DNA of 15,149 nucleotides. Source: Methanomicrobiales archaeon (GTDB taxonomy: Archaea > Halobacteriota > Methanomicrobia > Methanomicrobiales > Methanoculleaceae). The stretch is taken from the NCBI GenBank assembly GCA_012511245.1, contig JAAZGM010000363.1, forward strand, positions 1-15,149. The letters are read 5' to 3'. A program made the position numbers and the translations under genes. Positions within the stretch are counted from its first letter, which is position 1, and each line of letters begins with the position of its first letter. This document shows positions 1 through 8,100 of this stretch, piece by piece. The notes under the pieces are model-generated. The model saw only the letters and a list, made by a program, of their open reading frames with translations, ran no database searches and had not been told where the DNA came from.

Positions 1-76
1 GCGAACTGAAAAGGTGCAGAAACGAGATCAGGTGAAGAGAGGCGCGGTCGGCATGAGGCCTGCACAGCACCAGGAA

Positions 77-126
77 TGCGGGGGAAGGGATTCGAACCCT
101 TGAACTCCTTCGAGACTGGACCCTAA
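77..126 (-). tRNA. 3' fragment of tRNA-Leu(UAG), probable attachment site
   Basis: Read on the minus strand, this stretch matches the 3' half of a class II archaeal tRNA-Leu. It contains the 3' part of an anticodon loop with anticodon UAG (plus-strand 123-125), the 3' anticodon strand TCCAG (120-116), a variable arm with CTC/GAG pairing, a T-arm with stem AAGGG/CCCTT around TTCGAAT, the acceptor strand CCCCCGC (84-78) and discriminator A at 77. No 5' half (D-arm, acceptor 5' strand, 5' anticodon strand) follows to the right, so it is not a functional tRNA. A 3' tRNA remnant directly beside an integrase gene is the classic product of integration into the 3' end of a tRNA gene. Bases 1-76 would then be chromosomal flank and the element would lie to the right, with the intact tRNA at its far end outside this window. 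Confidence 0.85.
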
Positions 127-186
127 ACCTATCACATACACTTGGCGCTGTTTACACCTTTAACCGCGCCGGGAGAACGGTTGCCA

Positions 187-1332
187 ATGAATGTGATAGA
201 GAAACTGAAGAACCTCGATCCGGTCAATAAAACGTATCTCGAAAAGTACATTCGCCACCTCAAGCTCAAGCAGCTGAAGCAGAAGACCATCGATACGAAG
301 GTCTGGCGGATCTACACCTTCCTCTCCTGGAGCAAGTTCAGCGACGCACAAGAGGCAGGCCCGGAGCGGCTGGAAGACTACTTCATCGAACGAAGAGCGA
401 CCGTCAGCCCCTTCACCCTGCAGGGCGACATCCTCGAACTGAAGCTCTTCTTCCGCTGGCTTGTCCCCGACAGGGAGAAGGAACTCTTCCGTAACATCCG
501 GATGAGGCGTCCGCGCAAGCATCTCCCCGTCGACCAGTTGATCACCCGCGAGGACATCGTCCGGCTCGTCGATGTCTGCGACAAGCCGCGTGACCGCGCG
601 CTGATCATGCTCATGTGGGACTCTGGCGCCCGGATCGGGGAACTCCTGAGCCTCAACATCGGCCACGTCCAGTTCGACCGCTACGGTGCGGTGGTGATCG
701 TGAACGGCAAGACCGGGATGCGGCGCCTCCGGCTGATCAGCTCCGTGCCGGATCTGCAGACCTGGGTCAACACGCACCCGCTCCGTGCGGACGCAAACGC
801 CCCGCTCTTTGTGACCTCCCGGAGGTATGGGCACGAGCCCCGGCGCATGAGTATCCGGACGGTTGAGAACAAGTTGAAGTACGTTGCCCGGAAACTCGGG
901 ATGACGAAACCGATTCACCCGCACGCCATCCGCCACGCCCGGCTCACCGATCTGACCCGGAGCAACGGCAAGAAGCAGGGGCTCTCGGAGATGGAGCTCC
1001 GGCTCGTCGCCGGCTGGGAGAAGAACAGCGCGATGCCGGAGGTGTATGTTCACCTGTCCGGCGCGGATGTCGAGCGGAAGTTGCTGGAGAACGCCGGGCT
1101 CGTCGATGACGCGTCCGACCGGATGGATACCGCGCTCGAGCCCCGGCAGTGCCCGCGGTGCAAGGCCCTGAATGCTTATGACGCCTTCTACTGTGCGACG
1201 TGCTCGATGGCGCTCGTCGAAGAGGCGGCGAGAAAGGTGGACGAGTCGACGGAGGAGGCGAAGAAGAGTGGGGAGTATCTGGAGTATATGGAGTTGGTTC
1301 GACAGTTGAAGAAGGATTTGGGTTTGTCGTGA
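187..1332 (+). CDS. Tyrosine recombinase/integrase with C-terminal zinc ribbon
   Basis: Tyrosine-family site-specific recombinase of 381 residues, presumably catalysing integration and excision of this island at the adjacent tRNA-Leu site. An N-terminal SAM-like core-binding domain (about 10-100) precedes the catalytic domain. The catalytic set is visible: Arg149 in GARIGE, Lys175 in NGKTG, His246 and Arg249 in HAIRHAR, Trp277 in AGW (the position often His), and the nucleophile Tyr287 in VYVHLS. A zinc ribbon follows, CPRC at 322-325 and CATC at 336-339, an arrangement seen in archaeal XerC/D-like integrases. I prefer the ATG at 187, with GGGAG 11-15 bases upstream; an in-frame TTG at 142 would add 15 poorly conserved-looking residues and start only 15 bases past the tRNA fragment. 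Codons are GC-rich, unlike the operon downstream. The gene looks intact. Confidence 0.93.
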   Translation: MNVIEKLKNLDPVNKTYLEKYIRHLKLKQLKQKTIDTKVWRIYTFLSWSKFSDAQEAGPERLEDYFIERRATVSPFTLQGDILELKLFFRWLVPDREKELFRNIRMRRPRKHLPVDQLITREDIVRLVDVCDKPRDRALIMLMWDSGARIGELLSLNIGHVQFDRYGAVVIVNGKTGMRRLRLISSVPDLQTWVNTHPLRADANAPLFVTSRRYGHEPRRMSIRTVENKLKYVARKLGMTKPIHPHAIRHARLTDLTRSNGKKQGLSEMELRLVAGWEKNSAMPEVYVHLSGADVERKLLENAGLVDDASDRMDTALEPRQCPRCKALNAYDAFYCATCSMALVEEAARKVDESTEEAKKSGEYLEYMELVRQLKKDLGLS

Positions 1333-1439
1333 TGCTCCAATGACTTTGCTCGCAAAGGAGAACAAGGCCATCTCAACATCAGCGCACTCCCAGATCCCTT
1401 TCTTTCTCAGACCTTTCTCATACATGTAATATAATATCC

Positions 1440-1455
1440 CTGCTAACGTTAGCAG
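1440..1455. repeat. Perfect 16-bp palindrome CTGCTAACGTTAGCAG
   Basis: CTGCTAAC is followed directly by its reverse complement GTTAGCAG, with no loop. A loop-free perfect palindrome is better suited to binding a dimeric protein than to forming a terminator hairpin. A related half-site, TGTTAGCG, occurs about 16 bases downstream (1469-1476). It lies between integrase and operon, roughly 155 bases upstream of the operon's TATA box, so it could be an operator, an integrase-accessory (arm-type) site or an excision site. The function is inference only. Confidence 0.6.
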
Positions 1456-1599
1456 ATTTAGGGGTGTTAGCGTCGAGTGGTTGACGATAAACGGTTTGCC
1501 CAAAAGAGCCCACGTCTCGCCTTTCCGGCTTGTTACAGACTTTCGCCCAACTGAATTCGTTTGAAAGGGACGTTAATGACAAATGGATTTTAATCGCAA

Positions 1600-1639
1600 A
1601 TGGAAACCGTTATAAATTATTTTACCAAGATAAAGGTAA
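1600..1639 (+). promoter_or_regulatory. Archaeal promoter of the four-gene operon
   Basis: A TATA-box-like TTATAAAT lies at 1610-1617 with a purine-rich BRE-like GGAAACC just upstream. The start codon at 1640 lies only about 22-30 bases beyond it, so the transcript would have a very short or no leader. A weak Shine-Dalgarno-like AAAGGT (1633-1638) sits almost directly against the ATG. No other promoter-like gap exists within the operon, so this is probably its main promoter. Confidence 0.6.
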
Positions 1640-2512
1640 ATGCCCGTTGGTTGCAACCTGTATTTTTCAAATGACGATATCAATAAGGCGAAAGCGTCAT
1701 TGAAGAAAGGACGGAACTACTACGCGGAATATGAAATCCTGCCGAATGGCATGGAAGTCCTAAAATTCGAAGCTGACTTATTCAAATCGATTCTTAAGAA
1801 TCCAAAGCATCCAAACTTCAAAGTAGTTAAAGATTGGCTGAATGATCAAATTGCGGGCACTGAAACAGTAAAACAAGAATATAGGGAAAAATTGCCCAAA
1901 GCTATGGCATTGGTGCTTGAGCAGACGCCCGACGCGCTGGGTCTCGCCGTAAGGGTTCCCAAATACAGGGGGAAAAGATCGAATGCAGTTTACGATAACT
2001 TAAAACACAAAACAAAGGGCGATGCCTTTGCATATGAAATACTGGGAACTGCAGCATTCATTGGAAAAAGGTGGGTCAGCACTGATGGAACAATGTTAGG
2101 GATCAACCAAAGAGATCGTATTGATTTTGGAGTGAAGTTCCAGGCTAGATACGATGGAGCATCCAGTGATTTAGAGGATCAGCCAAGAAGATTGACGGTT
2201 GAAGCGGATACCTGTATCCAACGTAAAAGGGAGGTAATCGGAATAGATTTTAAATATAGTGAAAGTGGGGAATACGGTTCATATGAGGCGGATCAACTCG
2301 AAGGTGTAAAAATAGCCATACTAACTGGAGAGTGTACCGAATTTAATTTTGTCACAAATGGAGTATTTTCCAAAGGTTTTGCAAAAGCAGTAGCTCAGAT
2401 TAACAAAGAACTTGATGAGGCAGATCTCGATAACTTCGAGATCCTTGGTGAAGATCACGAGAAATTTAGAAAGATCCGGCTGTTTGAAGGTGTGAATTTC
2501 AGTGGCAGGTGA
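1640..2512 (+). CDS. Putative PD-(D/E)XK-family nuclease, first gene of the operon
   Basis: A 290-residue soluble protein whose family I do not recognise by name. The C-terminal half has the layout of a restriction-endonuclease-like (PD-(D/E)XK) domain: a helix KGDAFAYEILGTAAF (126-140) with Glu133, a strand RIDFGV (160-165), then an acidic pair in TVEADT (Glu188/Asp190), a strand ending GIDFKYS with Asp203 and Lys205 as the D-x-K element, a helix with Gln219 (DQLEGVKIAIL), and a strand FNFVTNGVFSKG (236-246). This order resembles Mrr-like and other DNA-cleaving or RNA-cleaving relatives. The N-terminal 120 residues are lysine-rich and unassigned. It overlaps the next gene by 11 bases, so it is probably translated with it. 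Nuclease activity is inferred from motif pattern alone, and a degenerate non-catalytic member is possible. Confidence 0.7.
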   Translation: MPVGCNLYFSNDDINKAKASLKKGRNYYAEYEILPNGMEVLKFEADLFKSILKNPKHPNFKVVKDWLNDQIAGTETVKQEYREKLPKAMALVLEQTPDALGLAVRVPKYRGKRSNAVYDNLKHKTKGDAFAYEILGTAAFIGKRWVSTDGTMLGINQRDRIDFGVKFQARYDGASSDLEDQPRRLTVEADTCIQRKREVIGIDFKYSESGEYGSYEADQLEGVKIAILTGECTEFNFVTNGVFSKGFAKAVAQINKELDEADLDNFEILGEDHEKFRKIRLFEGVNFSGR

Positions 2513-4019
2513 TTCGAGAAATAATGAAGTTCAAATGCTGGAACTCCTGTTAGGTCTCTCTCTGCCGGATTCCTATAAGACGTTCCTCCTAGGATCAGAG
2601 CACACAACAGTAAACGGCCTTCCGATCTTAGGCCTGCCCGTCGACCTCTCTCCGTCTTCTGCATTAGGGGCTACGGAACTTGTCCGCTCATCGCGGAGCG
2701 ATCTGGAGACTAAGTACGTCGCCATAAGGCTTCTCGACTGCCGGGCTCTCTGTCTGGAAATCTCCGATCCAAGGAGTTCCTCAGATGCACCACTCGTTGA
2801 AATTAATCTGCGTGATGGAACCCCGCCGGAATATGTTCACCCATCATTCAAGCAATATGTTGAAGAGGGTGTCCAAAAAAACCAGGAGATTTTGCTTGCA
2901 GTTAACCGGTTGGAGAATTTACAAAAACTGTCAGGTGAGAAAAACCCCGCATGCAACATGTCAAGATTCGATCACAAAATTGCCGATAGGTTCCCCGAAG
3001 CAAAACAGCGGCGTGAGTATCGCTGCTGTGTCCACGATCATATCGTCGGATTGACCGCGTTGCAGTTCGATAAAAATATAAACGGACTGATAATCGATGT
3101 TTTTCTTGCAACGGATCATCCCGGTTATCAGGAAGGACACGGCGTACAAGCATTGGTCACGCTCATTCTGTCGGATGCCTATAAGTGTGGGGGATCTATG
3201 GCACTCCAGTTCACAGGCAACGTGAACGCTGGAAGAATTCCCGACGACTTGGTCTACCTCGGTAAAATGTTTGGTATTGCTTTCAAACACACGGAGGAAG
3301 GGCATATTGACCACGATGAGTCGGTGGCATTGTACGGCCATTTGACAGGTCTATCCACAGAAACCCAGGAAATCATTAAACGGTTGCATAAATGCGGGCA
3401 AAATATTTCAATCGAGGGCATCTCGTTTCTCATCGCTTCGGATATCTGGAAAAACCATGAGGTGGAATGGGTATTAAAAAATTTTTCAAGGCCGGAAGAC
3501 CTCCTTCTTGGCATGGACAAGCCGGAAAATCGACTAAAATATTGTGAATCAATCTCTTTTGGGTGTGCTGCACTCGGGATCAGCAAGTTGCAGCAAAAGA
3601 TCGCTGCCGACATCTCGGTTGACAAAGACAACCCGGTTATCGAAGATGCAGCGTGTACGGTCTCCATCAAGAACAATATCGCCACTTTTCATGCAAATTA
3701 CCTGTACGCCCTACCTTGGATAAACGTGGCAGAGCGCCTGCTGATGGACCCTAATGAGACGTTGCACGTGGCACCGCTACCCGTTAAGTATCGTCATACG
3801 TTTGGTGAAGTTGTAAAAAATTACGCGAGTTTGATGAACGATCAAAGGAGCGCAGTCCTTACAACCAAAGAGGCGGAAGAAGATCCTCAGTTCGATAAGA
3901 TCTCCGAAGAACTGCACAAGAATACAAGGGCTTCCTTAATGATATTGCCATTCAGATTTGACGAACTGGAGCAAGAAGTGGCGTCAAAGATGATGCGAGC
4001 AGGCAGGGTGCGCCAATGA
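2502..4019 (+). CDS. SUKH (SMI1/KNR4)-like N-terminal domain fused to unrecognised domain
   Basis: A 505-residue soluble protein. Residues 10-125 resemble the SUKH (SMI1/KNR4) superfamily: a leading helix ending in LLGLSLPDSYKTFLLG (16-31), like the typical LPxxYxxFL element, then a loop with GLPILGLP, a strand YVAIRLLDC, and a strand near APLVEINL. SUKH proteins are known as immunity or adaptor proteins in toxin systems. The rest is not recognised. It includes a patterned block around 172-262 with DVFLATDHPGYQEG (199-212), a helix QALVTLILSDAYKCGGSM and the strand LQFTGNV, which looks like a folded enzyme or binding domain rather than a linker. The start is GTG 2502, supported by GAAGGTG about 10 bases upstream; the next in-frame ATG (2535) would cut into the first SUKH helix. 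It overlaps its upstream neighbour by 11 bases and its downstream neighbour by 4. A role as sensor, scaffold or immunity component is only inference. Confidence 0.6.
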   Translation: MAGDSRNNEVQMLELLLGLSLPDSYKTFLLGSEHTTVNGLPILGLPVDLSPSSALGATELVRSSRSDLETKYVAIRLLDCRALCLEISDPRSSSDAPLVEINLRDGTPPEYVHPSFKQYVEEGVQKNQEILLAVNRLENLQKLSGEKNPACNMSRFDHKIADRFPEAKQRREYRCCVHDHIVGLTALQFDKNINGLIIDVFLATDHPGYQEGHGVQALVTLILSDAYKCGGSMALQFTGNVNAGRIPDDLVYLGKMFGIAFKHTEEGHIDHDESVALYGHLTGLSTETQEIIKRLHKCGQNISIEGISFLIASDIWKNHEVEWVLKNFSRPEDLLLGMDKPENRLKYCESISFGCAALGISKLQQKIAADISVDKDNPVIEDAACTVSIKNNIATFHANYLYALPWINVAERLLMDPNETLHVAPLPVKYRHTFGEVVKNYASLMNDQRSAVLTTKEAEEDPQFDKISEELHKNTRASLMILPFRFDELEQEVASKMMRAGRVRQ

Positions 4020-5149
4020 AGCTGATTGTCATACCGCTACCAGAGGAGGAGTGGAACAAACCCTCCGTTGCCCAGGCAGTTGAGGATATTATGATATGCT
4101 GCCGCCGGATTTCCAAAAAAGTAGACCTCGCGACCGAGCGGAGAAGGTTTGCTAAAGCATCGGATCTGATTGAAACTGTCGCTCTTGACCACATGCGTAA
4201 AAGGAATGCCAACTATCTGGAACTCGATAACGAAGAAGCGATCATGTTGCTGAACGGATTGGAAAGAGTCTACAGCACCTGCACTCCTTCGTTTATACAT
4301 CCAGATCGCATTGGTGAATTTTTAAACTGCGTTAAACTGAAAAAAATTGCTCATCTGCGTTGGGAAAGGGCAGGCTTTGTGGTAATCCTATCTCCATTCG
4401 AAAATGTACCCGCCTCTTCTCCTCTACCCATCAAGCCTCACAAAAACGAGAAAGATAACCAGATACAACCTGTAAGCAAGGATGCGTTTCTCAACGACAA
4501 TGATTGCTGTTCTAACGAGGAACTCATAAAAAAGATACAGGAAAAAATTTTGGAAGCCATCAACGCTGAAAGACCTTTTAATGCATCTGCATATGGGCAC
4601 GAAGGTATCACCGAAACGCTTCGCACTGCCATATACGCCATTCAAAGTCCAACTACCTTTCAAGGATTTTTCGCTCGTATCCTTTCAAAGAGTAGCAGGG
4701 TGCAGTTCCTGCGAATCTCCTATGATGATGGTAGTGCTGGCGGTCTATTCCCCCTCTTCTCCCTTAAGAAATTGGAGATAAGGCCTGAGTGCTCTGTAAT
4801 TATAAAACTGGGACTTATGTCGATACGCCATTCCGAGTCTCTGGACGTGATCACCGATGGATATCTGATCCGGAACAGCGAGATGAATTGGCAGGACTCA
4901 TACGGGGAGCAAGAATGGTTTGCACATCAACAGATGATGAAACTTGTGGACGCATTGTTAGAGATTGAGCACTCGGTTGAGATCCATCTCTACCACACAG
5001 GCCTTCAGCCCGCCGTTGTCGGCGTATATCGGGCTGTTGTCGACCAACTGAAGAACCATCGGGGAAGAGTTATAGTCGTTCCATATTTCGCAAGGGGTGG
5101 GGATGGTTTTACTGAGGTGTGCTATGTACCCTCAGAGGCATGGTATTGA
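4016..5149 (+). CDS. Unrecognised protein with Rossmann-like C-terminal segment
   Basis: A 377-residue protein I cannot assign. The N-terminal part (1-125) is mixed alpha/beta with a basic helix rich in Lys and Arg (about 30-65). A polar, low-complexity stretch rich in Asn, Lys and Asp (about 130-165) looks like a linker to the C-terminal half. The last 57 residues have a strand-helix-strand pattern, VEIHLYHTG (321-329), then helix PAVVGVYRAVVDQLKNH, then strand RVIVVPYFARGG, typical of a Rossmann-like fold and sharply amphipathic. The outline distantly recalls nucleotide-sensing CARF/SAVED-type domains, but no diagnostic motif supports that and I do not claim it. The gene starts with an ATGA overlap with the upstream stop, behind a GGGTG Shine-Dalgarno-like site, indicating translational coupling. 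No catalytic triad, metal site or transmembrane segment is evident. Confidence 0.55.
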   Translation: MKLIVIPLPEEEWNKPSVAQAVEDIMICCRRISKKVDLATERRRFAKASDLIETVALDHMRKRNANYLELDNEEAIMLLNGLERVYSTCTPSFIHPDRIGEFLNCVKLKKIAHLRWERAGFVVILSPFENVPASSPLPIKPHKNEKDNQIQPVSKDAFLNDNDCCSNEELIKKIQEKILEAINAERPFNASAYGHEGITETLRTAIYAIQSPTTFQGFFARILSKSSRVQFLRISYDDGSAGGLFPLFSLKKLEIRPECSVIIKLGLMSIRHSESLDVITDGYLIRNSEMNWQDSYGEQEWFAHQQMMKLVDALLEIEHSVEIHLYHTGLQPAVVGVYRAVVDQLKNHRGRVIVVPYFARGGDGFTEVCYVPSEAWY

Positions 5150-5158
5150 GGAGAGACG

Positions 5159-8100
5159 ATGGTAAGAGAGTGGATACAAAAGTGCAAAGATTGCGAGGAT
5201 AGAGAATTCCGGTACTCGGATTACTCTCTACAGCAGGACAGCAGACGAGGCTATGACCGTCCGGAGAGATGTCCTGAACATCAGCAATCTCACTCTCGAG
5301 AGATACAAAGCATTAGCGCGTCTCACTTCCATTTGATACCGCGAAATACCCCTCCTCCCATATTAGGTTCGCCCTTTCTCGGAGAACTCGAAAGACCTCA
5401 AAGAAAATTGGAGTATGAAGAGGTCCAACCAGAACACTTACCTATGGATTTAGGGATTACCGACGACAGTATATCTGAGTTGTATTCCGCTTTAGAAGCG
5501 AATCAGGTAATCGTTGTGGTGGCCCCGACCGGCTCGGGGAAATCCACCTTCATTCCGTATCGCCTTCTATCGCCCATTGGTAAACCTCTGGATCACTTCA
5601 CCCAGAATGGCCCGATAATTATTACACAGCCCAGAATCCAGGTTACGCGGGCAATATCCAAGACTGTGGGAGAAAATTTTTTGGGGTGCCACATCGGACC
5701 CGGCTGTGACATCGGATATAGACACAGGGGTGAAAATCAATATGATCGTAGAAATCGTCTTATTTATGTAACTGACGGGTCGCTGCTGAACTGGATTGCA
5801 GCCGGAAAACTTGACAGCTACTCTATGATTATTATTGATGAAGTTCATGAGCGTTCATGCAATATTGACATGATATTGAGCTTGTTAAAACGGGAATTGC
5901 CAAAACACCCCAAATTAAAGTTAATTGTCGCATCAGCGACCATAGATACTAATTACTTTGTCGATTTCTTTAAGGATACCTGTGACACCACATTGGTGGA
6001 ATTTGAGGGAAAACGCAATTTCGGGTATACCGTTGAATTTTGGAACAAAGAACCGATACCATATGGAGAACTCCCAAAGAAGATGGCCGAAAAGATCATT
6101 GAAATTCTTCAAACAACGGAATCCGGGGGGATTCTGGGATTTATGCCCGGTCAAGGCGAAATATCAGCCGTTATCTCCGAACTCAAGGAGAAGCTGACAA
6201 TCACACAGAACCCTGACAGTGAGACAATTACTGGAAGTATCAATACGGTGAACGGAGAGTCATATTTCCAGATATCGGCTCTCTATGCCGCAGCCGGGAA
6301 GCAGAAAAACGATTGGGCTCTTAAACCTGAACTAGATCCCATAAGACCCGGAGATAGTGCATCTATTCCACGTCGCATCGTCATTGCAACAAATATTGCC
6401 GAAACCTCACTTACCGTTCCGGATATTGAGTATATCGTAGATTCTGGGTGGATAAAGCAGGCTGAATGGGATCGAAATCTTCGCAGAATGACGTTAAAAG
6501 CACGATTACATACCCGAGACGGATGTAAACAGAGATGGGGAAGATCCGGACGTACACGGCCGGGTTATGTCTATACGCTTTACACGGAAGAGGAATCTGA
6601 CGGATTTGAAGAGCACACTTCGCCGGAAATACTGAGATCATGTATGGAGGAGCATATCTTAACGTTGAAGGCATGTGGTGTTTCAAGCATTGAAGATCAT
6701 ACATGGTTTACGAAGCCGAGTACGGATGAGATAGATGCTTCATTTGGAGTACTAAAGGAAAGGAATATCATTGACGACGATGGGGATCTGACATTCAAAG
6801 GGAGGGAATTATGGGAACTCCATCGGTCGTTGGATGAGGGAACGCTCCTACTGCTGAGCGATAGGTTTGGTTGTTCCGTTGAAGCAGCGACATTGTTGGC
6901 TTTTGGCACCAGACTGGGAGGGAATCTGTATCACGATAACTATCCTAATGAGCGCCTCTTTATCTGGGACTCACGTTGGGATGCAAAACGGAAATACGCG
7001 GTCTGGAAAATTCACAACGCTTTGCGTGTCGGATGCACCGACGATCTTGATTTCGCCTTTAAACTCGCATACTGCTATTCGTTAGCCGAAAACGCAGGTT
7101 TTGGGGATGAATGGCTTTCTTTTCATCATATCAACGGAGATTCATTCAAGGCTGCGATCGAGGAACGAAATCAATTGCTAGAATCCCTCTTAGGAAAGAA
7201 GGAAGAAAAATGGAGAACTCGCGAACTGAAATGCAAACAGCTCCATGTGTTACGACTTGTGTTGGGCTTTGCATGGCCTGACAGAATCGTGACGCTAGAC
7301 AAAAAGGATGACATATTTGATTTCTCTTCAAAAGACGGAACCAACAGAATTTTGGGTCAGTCCAGTAGTTTCAATGCCGGTACTTGGGAAGATGGATCAA
7401 TCGCAGTGTGCGGTTCACTAACCACCAACGGCAGTGACGTAGATGGTAAGCCCGGTAGCGTTCAATATCCTTCATTTTTAGTAAAAATTCCCATGGGTAA
7501 GAGATACACATCTGAATGTGAGTTACTATTGGCAATATCTAAAGTCGTGGATAAATCAGGTGCTAATTGCAACAATCTGTTCGTTGACCAGATGTTCCCC
7601 ATACACTCCCACGTATCTATCGAAACGATAGAAAACAACGTGGTCCAAATTTCCAACATTATAGAACACCGAAACAAGAGCAGTGGCACCCGGGCATGTG
7701 ATCTCCGGTATACCGGGGATGATCAGGGCGCTTATGTACAGAACATGAGCAAACTTATCCTACAATCATTCAAGTGCCCCGATCCCCTAATAGGCTGTAA
7801 GCGTGTGGAGTTTGGCTCGGATACCGTGATCATCGAAGAATGGAACTGTGATGGAAACGCGATTTCTGCATGCCTATCACCGTACCCTGACGTATTACAA
7901 CAGGTACTAAAAACCTCTGAAAGAATTTCTGTGTCGGTTGAGAGCATCATAGGAACTGATGTGCATGGCCAGCCGGGCTGGGCCGTCATGAAACACGATG
8001 CCGGGGGCTTATTCCCAATAGAATTAAGCGAATTATCGTTATCGCCCTCTGGCTACGGGTTGGAGTTGATTGAGGACACTGAGATTATTTTAGATCAGGT

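Larger units (their letters stand above)
1333..1639. other. Non-coding stretch between integrase and four-gene operon
   Basis: About 300 bases with no supported gene. It holds a perfect 16-bp palindrome (1440-1455) and, at its right end, the promoter of the following operon. On the minus strand an open frame runs from 1503 back under the integrase gene. Its first 55 or so residues look somewhat protein-like, but the rest is a shadow of the GC-rich integrase gene, so I do not call it a gene. Confidence 0.5.

Noticed and set aside
77..126. A complete functional tRNA-Leu gene, possibly intron-containing
   Set aside because: No D-arm, 5' acceptor strand or matching 5' anticodon strand is found to the right on the minus strand, even allowing an intron at the usual 37/38 position.
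160..1503. Long minus-strand open frame opposite the integrase
   Set aside because: It is the antisense shadow of a GC-rich gene whose plus-strand product has a full catalytic motif set. Only its first 55 or so residues (from 1503) look protein-like, and nothing supports a start or function.
4016..5149. Naming the third operon protein a SAVED or CARF sensor
   Set aside because: Only a generic strand-helix-strand outline supports it; no diagnostic residues and no cyclase partner gene are visible in the window.
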